From: Triglochin maritima
Taxonomy: Eukaryota; Streptophyta; Magnoliopsida; Alismatales; Juncaginaceae
DNA length: 64,000 bases
Direction: 5' to 3'
NCBI GenBank assembly: GCA_963682175.1
Contig: OY821787.1
Coordinates: forward strand, 26,142,501-26,206,500
A program made the position numbers and the translations under genes. Under the pieces are notes generated by a model. The model did not search any database. It saw only the letters and a program-made list of their open reading frames with translations, and had not been told where the DNA came from. Below are positions 43,272-55,474 of the stretch, piece after piece (within the stretch, counting starts at the first letter, position 1; each line of letters opens with the position of its first letter).

Positions 43272-43715
43272 TCAATAGCTGCACATCAAAATTATGTGAG
43301 CATAAGATCCGGTAACCATTACCAAATCAAGGACAGAGGTGATTAAATTTATCTCAATAACAAACATACCTATGGTGTTTCTTGGGCGCCTACGTTCAAT
43401 CATCCCATTTTCAAGGTCTTCCTTGTACTTGGGGCAATTAGGTCGGATGTGTCCCTTTTCACCGCAGTGAAAGCACACCGTGTTGGGAGTTGGAGATTTG
43501 AAAGATTTCCCCGTTTAGGCACTCCCATGAGCACCTCCTACTCCCTTGCTCTTGATTGACGTATCTTTGGTAAATTTGCCTTTACCTTTGTTGATTTTTT
43601 TGCTCCTCTCATGGACGGCTAGGACGTGATTGTCCTGACCCTTGCCCATGTCAACTTCTGCCGTTTTGAGAGCATTGTGAAGCTCCTCAAGACTCACCCT
43701 TTTTTTCACGCACAT
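43272..43715 (-). pseudogene. C3 gag C-terminus with zinc knuckle
   Basis: Two open pieces: 43715-43515 (VSLEELHNALKTAEVDMGKG, Lys-rich tail) and 43478-43272 starting CFHCGEKGHIRPNCPKY, a complete CCHC knuckle that binds RNA. A stop near 43512 separates them. The protease that should follow is not readable. Confidence 0.8.
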
Positions 43716-44244
43716 GATAGTGCATCACAAAGTCCTTGAAGGACGGGGCTAGAGAGCCAAGAATCAGATCTTCGGCAATGTCATTGGGCATTAGAGAAGA
43801 GAGCTTCGACAATTTCTCAAGGTATCCTTGCATCGTGAGAAAATGCATGGACACCGATGTTCCCTCCGCCATATGGCACCTTGTGAGTGCGATGGTGGTC
43901 TTATAGCGCTCCTTTCGGGCACTATCCATGAACATCTTTGTTAAAGCTTCCATGGTCTTCTTGGGTTTTGAATCCAAGTATTTCGCTTGAAGCGAGTCAC
44001 CCATGGATGCCAACATTAGACCGTGAACTTGGTTCTCTTGGTCTTCCCACTTGGCTATCGCCTCTTTCTCATTACCCGTTGTCTTCTCATTCAATTTTGG
44101 GATTTCACCATCCAAAATATGAGATAGCTTTTCAAACATCAACACGATATTAAGATTGAGTTGCCATTTCATGAAGTTTGAGCCATCATTTTGCAAAGGA
44201 TTCTTTTCGATCATAGATCGTACAATTGGTTGGATATTAGACAT
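43687..44244 (-). CDS. gag: C3 gag (UBN2-type), N-terminal part
   Basis: Starts at the ATG at 44244 (MSNIQPIVRSMIEKNPLQND), then NFMKWQLNLNIVLMFEKLSH, the usual copia gag opening; the capsid helices follow, with VSMHFLTMQGYLEKLSKL and LILGSLAPSFKDFVMHYHV. The frame ends at 43687 after EKKGES through a one-base shift; the next frame continues with VSLEELHNAL. An upstream ATG at 44280 also exists but MSNIQP matches family starts. Confidence 0.82.
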   Translation of the reverse strand: MSNIQPIVRSMIEKNPLQNDGSNFMKWQLNLNIVLMFEKLSHILDGEIPKLNEKTTGNEKEAIAKWEDQENQVHGLMLASMGDSLQAKYLDSKPKKTMEALTKMFMDSARKERYKTTIALTRCHMAEGTSVSMHFLTMQGYLEKLSKLSSLMPNDIAEDLILGSLAPSFKDFVMHYHVREKKGES

Positions 44245-45733
44245 TTCTACAAAATAAATTATACAGGATTTTAATGTCAATTTTATGTTTTAAAATACAT
44301 ACATACAAATGTAAATGTTGCAAATAAAAAGTTTGCCCATAAATGCAACAATCCAAGATCCCATTAATTGTAATATAGACTAGCTAAGGGCTATCGAATA
44401 CATTACAACATCAAGGTAAGAGAAACATTTTCTAATTAAAACCTTTTTGAATTTTAGCAATATTAGCATCTTCAAACTCTTGTGATTCTTGTCGTTTTAA
44501 TTATGAGGGAATGCGACCTATCCTCGTAAGAAAAACTTTTTCCCAAAACCGAGCGAGGGCTCTAGGTAATGTTAAGAAAACTTATTTTCATTTGATACGA
44601 GATACGTTTATCCATTGTATTCACAACTAAACATACTTGGGGTTCACTAGGGTGAAACACACCTCATACATTTAATCGTGGCACAACAACAGACAACCAT
44701 TATATCTCCCACTATTCCCAAAGATGGATGAAGCTATCTCCCGCTAAGGGCGAGCAGAGTATCCCTCAATCAATGGCTGCTAGTGGATGAAATAAGAAGG
44801 AAATTATTCTTAATTTTTGTTGGACAATTTCATATATTTACATGTGATTTGGGATTTTAGGTTATCATGCATATTAATATCCATACACATCCTATCATTC
44901 ACCACATTCATCACATGCATAGCAGAAATTAAAAACAGAAATTAAACATTCACACAATCCACATCGTGTGAGTTTATATGTTCCCTTCGATCCTCGATCC
45001 TCGATCCCTGATCTTCGATCCTCGATCGATACGCTACAGCGGCGACTTCCTCTTGCACCAGAGATGTAGATTTTACAGAAAATAAACATGCTCCTCACAT
45101 TCGATAAAAACCGACTAGTGCAAGTCCTATGTAAAAACCTCTCATATGCAAATGCAACTATCTAAAAGACGGAAAGAGAGAGAATTTTGGCTTTTACATA
45201 CATAAGCCCCTATATAATAATGATTACATACATTCATAACTGCTGATTTGGAACATATAAACCCACAATTCCTGCAAAGACAACTCGAGCATCCATGCAC
45301 GCAATATCGCTATAAACTATCCACCCTAGTTTATCAAGCATCTAGAATCCCAAAAAATTCTTTGAAAAACATTTTGAAATCCATTAAAAACGTTTTTCAT
45401 GCATCCATAGTTCAAAAATTAATTATGAACCGCTGTCCATCCAATTTCCAATGGAAAGATGAATCGCAGTTTTTCGGTTTTGTTGATTCTCTTACAAAAT
45501 AATCGTTTATACTTAAAACGAAATTATTGCAAGTTAGACAAATGTCTAAATCTTAATTCTAATAATTACATGGCCTGTTTTAAAACACTTAAAACATTCA
45601 GAACGAATTATTATGGAGAATTACATCAACAAACATTCATAGACCGAAAAAACGGTAAATCGAATTGTTTAAATCCTAGATGGTAAACTAAATTCGTTTA
45701 TAGCCTTAAATCATGAGAAAATTGAACCCTAAA
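44245..45733 (-). other. C3 5' leader
   Basis: About 1.5 kb between primer site and gag without recognised genes. A short 'cgatcct' tandem repeat lies at 44988-45031. The long leader is unusual for copia. Confidence 0.55.
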
Positions 45734-45744
45734 CTCTGATACCA
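45734..45744 (-). other. C3 primer binding site (tRNA-iMet)
   Basis: The minus strand reads TGGTATCAGAG one base from the right LTR. Confidence 0.9.
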
Positions 45745-45745
45745 C

Positions 45746-47794
45746 TGTAGGATTTCATGTTTAATTATGCATGTATATTTTTCGAATTTTTATGCACAAT
45801 AAGGATCAATTTACAATTTTCTATGATTTATTTCATGCATGCATCGATTTGTTTCAATATCTAGTTTCAAAACTTTATTAAAACAAATATGGGCTCCGAA
45901 ATTCATACCTAGAAGTTCTCTAAAACTTCTTGAAGATTCGGAGACGTTGGGGATGCTTCTCGCTGCGCCGGATGCCTCCGAGTATTCACCAAACTCTAAA
46001 CAAGATGGGAGAGAGGGAAGCTAGTCTCTCAATCTCTGATAGGGTTTAGAATCCAATTACTAACCCCTCTTTAATTCCCTTGAGAAGATGATCTCTTAAT
46101 AACTAAAACTAAACTTAAGAATTAAGGGATTTTCGTGGAGATTTATGGAGAGAGAATTTTTTCATAAGTAATAATGAATTAATTTTTGGAGGTAATGAGA
46201 TAAACTTGTATTTATAAGCTCTCTCCAAATTACCAATTCACGTGCAACCCCTTGCCCATGATTTCATGCAAAATTCCATCTAACCATCCATTATTTAATA
46301 ATAAATAATATTAGCCACGAATTAAATCAATTATGGACCAATTCCATGCATGATCTAATTAATTCTTAAATTAATTCTGCTGAAAACCGTCTGGACCGGT
46401 CGACCGTTTGGAGGTTCGGTCGACCGCTCGAACCTGGTTTCGGTCGACCGTTCAATAACTCGGTCGACCGTTCGTAACATGAATTATTCCATCTCGATGT
46501 TCGATCGACCGACCGATTACTTTCGGTCGACCGTTCGAACAGATGAAAATTCCCTGTTATCGGTCGAGACATGTCCGGTCGACCGTGCCCGATCGGTCGA
46601 CCGTTTACTGCTAACCGGTCGACCGTTGGAGCACTGTTTTGCAGACTTGTCAAATTTCGGTTTAACCCCTACAAAATTTGACATTTCGGGATTAGTAGCA
46701 AATTCACAACTTATGTAACATATTATCCTATGCAATGATCAATCATTACACCCCATAGTATTTACATCACATATGAATTTTATTTAGATTCTAATTATGT
46801 TATTAATCACAACATAATTTTGATTTTGCTTTTTCACCCCATGTGTCATATTTTCTACATGAAACCCGACACATCTTATGAACTCAAAATCCCCATTTCT
46901 TGTTTCCTAGTTTTGTGGTGTGACCTATGAGAGGATCTAAACTAAGTTGGCAGTGATATTAAGAGCTTAATATCACAAGCTTTAAGCGGTATCTAGCTAC
47001 ACATTATAGCTCCCAATTAGTTAGATGTCTTAATTCCACTCGAACCAAAACCCGATCCATTTAGTGATGGAGTGCACCACTTGTGTCCGTCCCTTGCCTC
47101 ATGATATTAAGAATACACACAAAGTAGTATTGTGTCATCTTTGTATTAGTATTCATTTCTTGATCTCTTTAAGCTAGTTATAAATATGTGACTTAACTCA
47201 AATCACATTGTGCACATTATAACTTTGCTTTATCAAGGGGCCCACTAATATCATCACTCAATTAAGAGGGCAATGATCGTCTTTTGACTAACTATCTTCT
47301 CCAACAAAGTTGTACTTAACCAACCAATGCCTTTACACTACACTTATCGATAGTTCAAGACACTGATCTAATTAAGTATTCCTTAAGTGATCAGATATAA
47401 GTCTCATATCAAAGGACCAAAGACACAGTAAAATATTAATGACACAGAAACACATTTCTATAATATTTTACTTATTAGGTCTATTCAGTATACAAAAGTA
47501 ATATTTTCCTCTTTTGCATACCCGTGTTGTCACTCACTTGTAGAGCTACAATGATCTATGACCAAACACGACAATCTTAACCCGGTAATTAATGTCCCAT
47601 GTTAATTACCATGATTGCGAATATCTTTTTTTTATGTAAACCAATATCTTTTAGAGCTCTACAGTTAAGGACCAAGAGCTTCTTCCTTAACACTTCTAAA
47701 AGACGAATAACATAAACAAGGAACAAAATGATTTCTCATTCAATTCATAATAATTGACATTTAAAAGTAAAACTTTTAGAACACATTCCCTTCA
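45746..47794 (-). repeat. C3 5' LTR
   Basis: 2049 bp, nearly the same as the left LTR, with the palindrome cluster at 46390-46630. Followed by GCTTC. Confidence 0.9.
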
Positions 47795-47799
47795 GCTTC

Positions 47800-48449
47800 A
47801 CCACATCTGCAAGGGTCTGCGGCATGCTGTTGATCACACGTGATTGGAGTGGCTGCCTGAGTCCCTTCACAAACTTCCTCGCCCGCTGCTCTGGGGTCAC
47901 ACAAATCTCTGGGCAGCAACGCTCCAAGGCGTTGAAACTGCTGATCTAGCTCGCCAGAGTCATCTCCTTCTGCTCCAACGACATGAACTCCTCTCTCTTC
48001 CGATCCCTGACGTGCTGGGGAAAGTACTGCTCATGAAACACCTCCAGAAACTCCTCCCAGCTGGCGTCCTCACGGTCCTCAAACAAAACCGTGGACGTAG
48101 ACCTCCACCAGTTGGCCGCCTCACCATCAAACACATAGGTGGCCAGATCCACCCTCCTCTCCGAAGCAAATCCAATCGCTCAGAAGATCTTCTCCATCCT
48201 GAAGATCCAGTCCTCTGCTACCTCCGGAGCACACCTGCCATCGAAACTCGGCGGGTTCTGACGCATAAACCGGTCATGCTCAGCGCCCACCCCGCCGTGC
48301 ACATTCTGGGCTGCCTGACGCTCCAGAAACTCGCCCAACCTGTCCCAGTGAGCGCCCTCAGTGTCGTCACTGGCATCGCGATCATGCGGAGAACTCCGCA
48401 CACGTCTAGGAGCCATCTGACAGAAGAAACAATCACAAACTTCAGCCAT
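47800..48449 (-). pseudogene. G2 unit A gag, N-terminal part
   Basis: Begins MAPRRVRSSPHDRDASDDTE after an upstream MAEVCD start. The Retrotrans_gag core (ANWWRSTSTVLFEDREDASW, then FHEQYFPQHVRDRKREEF) is readable. Breaks: TGA at 48180-48182 where unit B has CGA (Arg), and a TAG near 47946 where unit B has a Tyr codon. The gag is then cut by C3 and resumes at 38319. Confidence 0.85.
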
Positions 48450-48543
48450 GAATGCATGCTAAAAGATAAAATGCATGCGTCCTATTACTACAAGGGTGGT
48501 TTCTTTGGGAACCGCATAGGAATCGACCGCTCTGATAGCAAAT

Positions 48544-49710
48544 TGTAACGTCCTGAAACAGCGGAAATTTAAAAATTGTTTATCAAAGCATCAGAGACCA
48601 ATATTCAAAGACGGGACTGTTACTTCTCATAAAACATAAAAGCGGTGCACCAGATTACATCAGAGTTTGTCAAAAACGATACATGATTACAACAGAACAG
48701 TAAAAGAAGATAAACGTAATCATGTCGACCTCAGTGGTCAGAATAGAGGATCCGATCCCAAGATGCATGCGCCCGCTGATCACCACCCAACTGGACCTAC
48801 TGCGGTCCTGAAAAAGATGCAACAACAATGCTTGAGTTTCCATAAGGAAACCCCGTATGCCGAGCTCACCTATATGCATGCAGTAGTACAAATGAACCTA
48901 TCATACTAGTAGCATGTCATGTCATCGACAGTAAGGAAAACAGTTCCCCCGAAGGGTAACATGGGACATCAGTCCGACAATCATCATCGGGTCTCCCGAG
49001 GAGACCTACCGTAGGCACATACGGTCTAACGGAACAAGACGTGACGCCCCCTACACGCGGCTACACTAATCATGGGGTTTGGTAAGGAGAATCCGCCAGG
49101 TCCGCGCCATAAGAAACATATTTGTAACTTCCTGGTCGAAACCACACCAACAGAGTCATCGCTCGGTCGGTCCATCAATCATCATCTCAGTAGGTGCCCA
49201 TCTGAGGAACATGCCGGAACAGTATCGGCCCATCAATCATCATCGCCGGAACAACATCGGTGGCATCACCGATCGGTGGTCCATCAATACGTCCGGCACA
49301 GCATCAGACGGGTCCATACCGAAGTCTGCAAGGTCATCAGGCTACACGAGCCACGAACACCAACCACGCTGCTATAAAAGCAGGACAGCGACCTCCGTAA
49401 CCCCTCAGGTCGGTAGTCACCTCACCCAACAACAACAGTTGCGTGCCCGCACAATCATACATTGGGATCCGCGATCCCTCAGGCCTGCTATACTACAATG
49501 AGTCCAATCAATCCATCATATCAGTTACGATCCATACATGGAGGTGACGCGTCTCAGACACCCACACTCTTCCACACGGCGGTCCCTGGGCAAGCTCACG
49601 GAACGCGCCCACCGTCACCTCCCGGCTCACGCACAAGGCGAGGACACAGGTTTCCGTGGACAGAGTTGGCATCCTAAGCGGAACCAGGAGTTCTTTCCTG
49701 TGCAAAACGG
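48544..49710 (-). repeat. G2 middle LTR (A), truncated
   Basis: Starts TGTAACGTCC like the other two LTRs of this family and follows them to 'tgtgcaaaacgg' at 49710, where it switches to integrase sequence. The part with the CGGTCGACCG cluster is missing. On the gag side the primer site is mutated (complement reads TGCTATCAGAG). Confidence 0.88.
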
Positions 49711-50330
49711 ACTGAATCTCAGACGTGTCCCCAAGGCCTGCTGCAGACTCCCCCAAAATCTGGAAGTGAAACGAGAATCTCGATCGGAAATGATGCTCAC
49801 TGGCACTCCATGCAACCTGACTATCTCCTCCACATACAACCTAGCCAGACCCTCCAAAGGCAACATGGTCCTCATCGCTAAGAAGTGCGCCGACATGGTC
49901 AGTCGATCGACTATCACCCAAATCGCGTCGTGGAATCTCCTCGTCTTCGGCAATCTTGTGACAAAATCCATCGTCACATGCTCCCACTTCCACTCAGGAA
50001 GCTCAATACTCTGCATTGGTCCTGCTGGCCGCTGATGCTCAATCTTCACCTGCTGACAGACTAAGCATCGCTCCACAAACTCTGCAATGTCCCTCTTCAT
50101 GCCCTTCCACCAGAAGTTCCGCTGCAGGTCCTTATACATCTTCGTGCTCCCCGGGTGAATGGTGTGTCTAGCTCTGTGTGCCTCCTCCATGATGTCATCT
50201 CTCAGCCCATCGACCTTCGGCCCCCAGATCCGACTCCTGAACCTCAGACCACCATCAACCCACACACTGAAGTCTGATCCATCTCTGGAAGCTAACTGTA
50301 GCAAACCAGCTAACTCTTCGTCCCCATGCT
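49711..50330 (-). pseudogene. G2 unit B integrase, fused to LTR
   Basis: Minus-strand frame from 50304: [45 protein letters not shown] (HHCC zinc region), then [23 protein letters not shown] with the first Asp, and [20 protein letters not shown] with the second Asp. After LGTRLRFS the frame passes the junction at 49710 into LTR sequence, so the last residues down to 49627 are not integrase. The third acidic residue, the GPY/F region and any chromodomain are lost. Confidence 0.85.
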
Positions 50331-52338
50331 TGTAGGATTTCTAGTTTAATTGTACATATATATTTTCGAATTTTTAATGCACAATAAGGATCAATTATAA
50401 TTTTTTATGATTTGTTTCATGCATGCATCGGTTTGTTTCAATAACTAGCTTCAAAACTTTATTAAAACAAACATGGGCTCCGAAATTCATACCTAGAAGT
50501 TCTCAAAAACTTCTTGAAGATCTGGAGACGTTGAGGATGCTTATTGCTGCGCCGGATGCCCCCGAGTATTCACCAAACTCTAAACAAGATCGGAGAGAGA
50601 AGAGCTAGCCTCTCAATCTCCAATAGGATTTAGAATCCAATTACTAACCCCTCTTTAGTTCCCTTGAGAAGAAGATCTCTGAAAACTAAAACTAAAATCA
50701 AGAATTAAGGTGAAATTCGTGGAGAATTATGGTGAGAGAAGTTTACACAAGAAGATAATGAAATTAATTAATGAGGTAATGAGATAAACTTGTATTTATA
50801 AGTTCTCTCCAAATTACCTATTCATGTGCAACCTCTTGCCCATGATTTCATGCAAACTTCCATCTAACCATCCATTATTTCCTAACAAATAATCTCAGCC
50901 ACGAATTAAATCAATTATGGACCAATTCTATGCATGATCTAATTAATTCTTAAATTAATTCTGCAGTTACCGTCTGAATCGGTCGACCGTGTTGGAGGCT
51001 CGGTCGACCGTTTAGACCAAGTTTCGGTCGACCGTTCATGAACTAGGTCGACCGTGCGCAACAAAAAATATTTCATCGCAATGTTCGGTCGACCGAAAAC
51101 GAACAGACGAAATTCCTGTAGCGATCGAGACACATCTGATCGACCATGCAACATTTCGGTCGACCGTGCCACATTCGGCCGACTGTTTACGGTTTAACGG
51201 TCGACCGTTTTTGCACAGTACTGCAGACTCGTCAAATTTTGGTTTAACCCCTACAAAATTTGACATTTCGAGATTAGTACTAAGTTCACAACTTATGTAA
51301 CATAAGTTCAAATTATGTAACATAATATTTACATCACATATGAATTTAATTTAGATTCTAATTATGTTATTAATCATAACATAATCTTGATTTTGCTTGT
51401 TCACCACATGTGTCATATTTTCTACATGAAACCCGACACACCTTATGAACTCAAAATACTCATTTCTTGTTTTCCAGTTTTGTGGTGTGACCTATGGGAG
51501 GATCTAGACTAAGTTGGCAGTGATATTAAGAGCTTAATATCACAAGCTATAAACGGTATCTAGCTACACATTATAGCTCCCAATTAGTTAGATGTCTTAA
51601 TTCCACTCGAACCAAAACCCGATCCATTTAGTGATGGAGTGCACCACTTGTGTCCGTCCCTTGCCTCATGATATTAAGAATACACACAAAGTAGTATTGT
51701 GTCATCTTTGTATTAGTATTCATTTCTTGATCTCTTTAAGCTAGTTACAAATATGTGATTTAACTCAAATCACATTGTGCACATTATAACTTTGCTTTAT
51801 TAAGGGGCCCACTAATATCATCACTCAATTAAGAGGGGCAATGATAATCTTTTGACTAGCTATCTTCTTCACAAAAGTCATACTTAACCAACTAATGCTT
51901 TTACACTACACTCATCGATAACTCAAGACACTAGTCTAATTAAGCACTCCTTAAGAGATCGGATATAAGTCTCATATCAAAGGACCAAGGACACAGTAAA
52001 ATATTGACACAGAAACACATTTCTATAATATTTTACTTATTAGGTCTATCCAGTATACAAAAGTAATATTTTCCTCTTTTGTGTACCCGTGTTGTCACTC
52101 ACTTGTGGAGCTACAATGATCTATGTCTAACACGACAATCTTAACTCGGTAATCAATGTCCCATGCTAATTACCATGATTGCGAATATCTTTTGTTTTAT
52201 GTAAACCAATATCTTTTAGAGCTCTACGGTTAAGGACCAAGAAAAGACGAATAACATAAACAAGGAACAAAATGATTTCTCATTCAATTCATAATAATTG
52301 ACATTTAAAAGTAAAACTTTTAGAACACATTCCCTTCA
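50331..52338 (-). repeat. Solo LTR of the C3 family
   Basis: 2008 bp, TGTAGG to CTTCA, clearly the same family as the C3 LTRs but more diverged. Flanked by an exact ATGCT duplication (50326-50330 and 52339-52343), so it arose from a full insertion whose LTRs recombined. Seven exact GGTCGACC cores at 50980-51210. It interrupts G2 unit B between RNase H and integrase. Confidence 0.92.
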
Positions 52339-52343
52339 ATGCT

Positions 52344-53609
52344 GAGCCTGCACGACCCGTGAGACTGTCTGCGGCTGCACCCGAAGCCCAACAATCACTG
52401 CTCCCTCTGAACCCTCTGTGAACAGTCTCCACTCTGACAATGCCTCGAGTAACCTCCACTCCTGGATGCACAGACTCGCAACTGAAACCTCTACCTTCCA
52501 GATCAGCGCATCCGCAACCGAATTTGCCTTCCCCGGATGATAGGAAATGGTGAAGTCATAGTCCTTAATGAACTCAAGTCATCTGCGCTGCCTCATATTC
52601 AGCTCCTTCTGCGAGAACAAATACTTCAGGCTCTGATGATCTGTGAAGGCCTCGAACTGCTCGCCATACAGGTAGTGCCGCCAGGTCTTCAATGCGTGAA
52701 CTACCGCTGCCAACTCCAGATCATGAGTAGGGTAGTTCTTCTCGTGCACTTTCAGCTGCCTCGAAGCGTACGACACCACCTTCCCGTGCTGCATCAGAAC
52801 ACAGCCCAAGCCAATCCCTGACGCATCGCTATATATCACATATCATCCACTGCCACTCGGTAGAGTCAGAATAGGTGCCGTCGTCAATCGCCTCTTCAGC
52901 TCCTAAAAGCTGTCCTCGCACTTCTGGGACCAAACGAACTTGACGCCCTTCTACGTCAACGCTGTCAGCGGCGACGCTAGTCTGGAGAAATCCTGGATGA
53001 ACCGCCTGTAATACCCTGCCAGTCCTACAAAACTCCTGATCTCTGTCACGCTCATCGGGGCTCTCCACTGAGTCACAACCTCGACCTTCGCCGGATCCAC
53101 CGAAATCCCATACGCTAACACAATATGCCCCAGAAAAGCCACCTGATCCAACCAAAACTCACACTTCGTGTACTTGGCATAGAGCTGCTGATCTCTCAGG
53201 ATGCCAAGCACATTCCTCAGGTGCTCTCCATGCTGCTCCCTGTCAGGCGAGTATACCAAGATGTCGTCCACGAATACAATGACAAATCTGTCGAGGTACG
53301 GCTGAAAGGTCCTATTCATCAGATCCATGAATGTTGCAGGTGCATTCGTCAGTCCAAATGGCATCACCAAGAACTCGTAGTGGTTGTACCGTGTCCTGAA
53401 GGCTGTTTTCTGAACATCTGCCTCCCTGATCCGCAACTGATGATAACCCGAACGCAGATCGATCTTCGAGAACACTCTCGTCGTCTGCAACTAATCAAAC
53501 AAGTCATCAATCCTGGGAAAGGGTACCGGTTCCGAACGGTAACCTTATTCAACATCATGTAGTCTATGCACACCCGCAACGACCCATCCTTCTTCTTCAC
53601 GAAGAGCAC
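52344..53609 (-). pseudogene. G2 unit B reverse transcriptase and RNase H
   Basis: From 53609: [16 protein letters not shown], then after a frame change [36 protein letters not shown] and [18 protein letters not shown] (the FVDD catalytic pair), [19 protein letters not shown], and after another change the RNase H part [18 protein letters not shown] and [20 protein letters not shown]. At least three frame changes or stops, one at 52845-52960. It would copy the RNA into DNA; clearly inactive. Confidence 0.88.
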
Positions 53610-53618
53610 ATGCGCTCC

Positions 53619-54666
53619 CTATGGAGAAACACTCGGTCGAATGAACCCGAACTCCATCAACTCCTGCAACTGCTTCTTCAGCTCTGTCAACTCAGCAGGT
53701 GTCATCCGATAAGGTGCCTTCGACTGAGGTGTCGTACCCGCAACCAACTCGATGCTGAACTCGATCTCTCGGTGTGGCGGTAATGATGGAATCTCTGCTG
53801 GAAACACATCCGGGAACTCCTGCAGAAGCTCTATATCCTCCAGCCTCCTCGTCTCAGGATCAGGAAAAACTAGCGTGGCCACAAACGCTCTGCATCCCTG
53901 TTGTATCAGTCTCTGTACGTTAACTGCAGACACAATCAGACGACCCCCTCTGCTCCTCGCACCTCTAATCAAAACATCTTGCAAGCCCTCCATCGGAATC
54001 AGGATCTTCTTCTCGCGGCAAAAGACTCGCACGTCGTACTACGACAGCCAGTCCATCCCCACTATGACGTCGAAGTCCTCCATCGGTAACAAGACCAGAT
54101 CTGCCGGAAAATCATGGTCTCCCGAAGCAACTGTGGTGCCGGGGAAATAGCTCCCCACAGTGCCCACCTCACCCATGGGCGTGCTGACCTCCAAAATATC
54201 AGTCAGCAGCACAGGGGTCCGACCCAACTCGCCAGCAAACTTCTCCGAAATGAAGAAGTGAGTGGCACCGTAATCAAACAACACACGCGCAACTAAGCCA
54301 GAAACAGAAAGAGTACCTTCCACGACGGTGTTGGAGTCCCTCGCCTCCTCAGCCTGAATAGTGAAGACTCGCCCGGTCTTCCTGCCCTGACCTGGTGAAA
54401 CGACTGATCGGCTGCCTCCGCCTCTCCCTGCCACTGGTGGTCCAGACCTCCTGCTAGGTTCTCCCTGTCTAGTCGGGCACTCCCATGTAGTGACCCAACT
54501 GTTCACATCCAATGCAAGCTCCAGTGCGCCTGAAGCACTCCTGACCTGGGTGAAACCTCTCGCTGAACGTGCACGCTCCAGACTGACGTGCCTCTTCTCC
54601 ATCGAACCTGGGCCTCTTGCTTGGGTTCCCTGCACCACGGCCAACAGCTCGGCTACCGGTGCTCAC
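53619..54666 (-). pseudogene. G2 unit B zinc knuckle, protease and RT linker
   Basis: From 54666: CIGCEQLGHYMG, a CCHC region with a small deletion that shifts frame; then VLFDYGATHFFI (54300-54270), DFDVIVGMDWLS, a stop near 54037, and from 54032 [20 protein letters not shown] through [20 protein letters not shown] and [20 protein letters not shown], the segment that leads into reverse transcriptase. The DYG loop is as in unit A. Confidence 0.85.
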
Positions 54667-54747
54667 TGGTGCGTTCCTCGCCTCCTGAAGACACTCCCTT
54701 TGGTCCTACTCGATGATGGTAGCATGCTTCACCGCATCTACAAGGGT

Positions 54748-55380
54748 CTACGGCATGCTGTTGATCACACGTGATTGGAGCGGCTGCCTCAGTCCCTTCA
54801 TAAACTTCCTCGCCCGCTGCTCTGGGGTCACACAAATCTCTGGGCAGCAACGCTCCAAGGCGTTGAAACTGCTGATGTAGCTCGCGAGAGTCATCTCCTT
54901 CTGCTCCAACGACATGAACTCCTCTCTCTTCCGATCCCTGACATGCTGGGGAAAGTACTGCTCATGAAACACCTCCAGAAACTCCTCCCAGCTGGCGTCC
55001 TCACGGTCCTCAAACAAAACCGTGGACGTAGACCTCCACCAGTTGGCCGCCTCACCATCAAACACATAGGTGGCCAGATCCACCCTCCTCTCCGGAGCAA
55101 ATCCAATCGCTCGGAAGATCTTCTCCATCCTGAAGATCCACTCCTCTGCTACCTCCGGAGCACACCTGCCATCGAAACTCGGCGGGTTCTGACGCATAAA
55201 CCGGTCATGCTCAGCGCCCACCCCGCCGTGCACATTCTGGGCTGCCTGACGCTCCAGAAACTCGCCCAACCTGTCCCAGTGAGCGCCCTCAGTGTCGTCA
55301 CTGGCATCGCGATCACGCGGAGAACTCCGCACACGTCTAGGAGCCATCTGACGGAAGAGACAATCACAAACTTCAGCCAT
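54748..55380 (-). CDS. gag: G2 unit B gag
   Basis: 210 codons from the ATG at 55380 (MAEVCDCLFRQMAPRRVR; the ATG at 55347 is an alternative). RFMRQNPPSFDGRCAPEVAE, WIFRMEKIFRAIGFAPERRV and the capsid core WWRSTSTVLFEDREDASWEE are intact, through QRARKFMKGLRQPLQSRVIN. It ends in TAG at 54748-54750, where unit A has CAG, so the stop is new and the rest of gag lies beyond. Only 94 bases separate the ATG from the LTR. Confidence 0.85.
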   Translation of the reverse strand: MAEVCDCLFRQMAPRRVRSSPRDRDASDDTEGAHWDRLGEFLERQAAQNVHGGVGAEHDRFMRQNPPSFDGRCAPEVAEEWIFRMEKIFRAIGFAPERRVDLATYVFDGEAANWWRSTSTVLFEDREDASWEEFLEVFHEQYFPQHVRDRKREEFMSLEQKEMTLASYISSFNALERCCPEICVTPEQRARKFMKGLRQPLQSRVINSMP

Positions 55381-55460
55381 GAATGCATGCTAAAAGATAA
55401 AATGCATGCGTCCTATTACTACAAGGGTGGTTTCTTTGGGAATCGCATAGTAATCGACCG

Positions 55461-55471
55461 CTCTGATACCA
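55461..55471 (-). other. G2 unit B primer binding site (tRNA-iMet)
   Basis: The minus strand reads TGGTATCAGAG three bases from the LTR, the usual chromovirus primer site. Confidence 0.88.
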
Positions 55472-55474
55472 AAT

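Larger units (their letters stand above)
38384..47794 (-). mobile_element. Copia element C3, full length but decayed
   Basis: 9.4 kb with two LTRs of about 2.05 kb, target duplication GCTTC (38379-38383 and 47795-47799), a tRNA-iMet primer site and polypurine tract. It is inserted in the gag of G2 unit A: removing it restores continuity with the uninterrupted sequence at 54700-54760. Minus-strand gag, zinc knuckle and broken pol are present. LTRs differ by few bases although the coding region is heavily mutated. Confidence 0.9.

Noticed and set aside
47844..48548. 234-codon plus-strand frame, repeated at 54775-55479
   Set aside because: Exactly antisense to chromovirus gag. The gag strand has the capsid domain and primer site; the plus frame is a shadow that exists in both copies for that reason.
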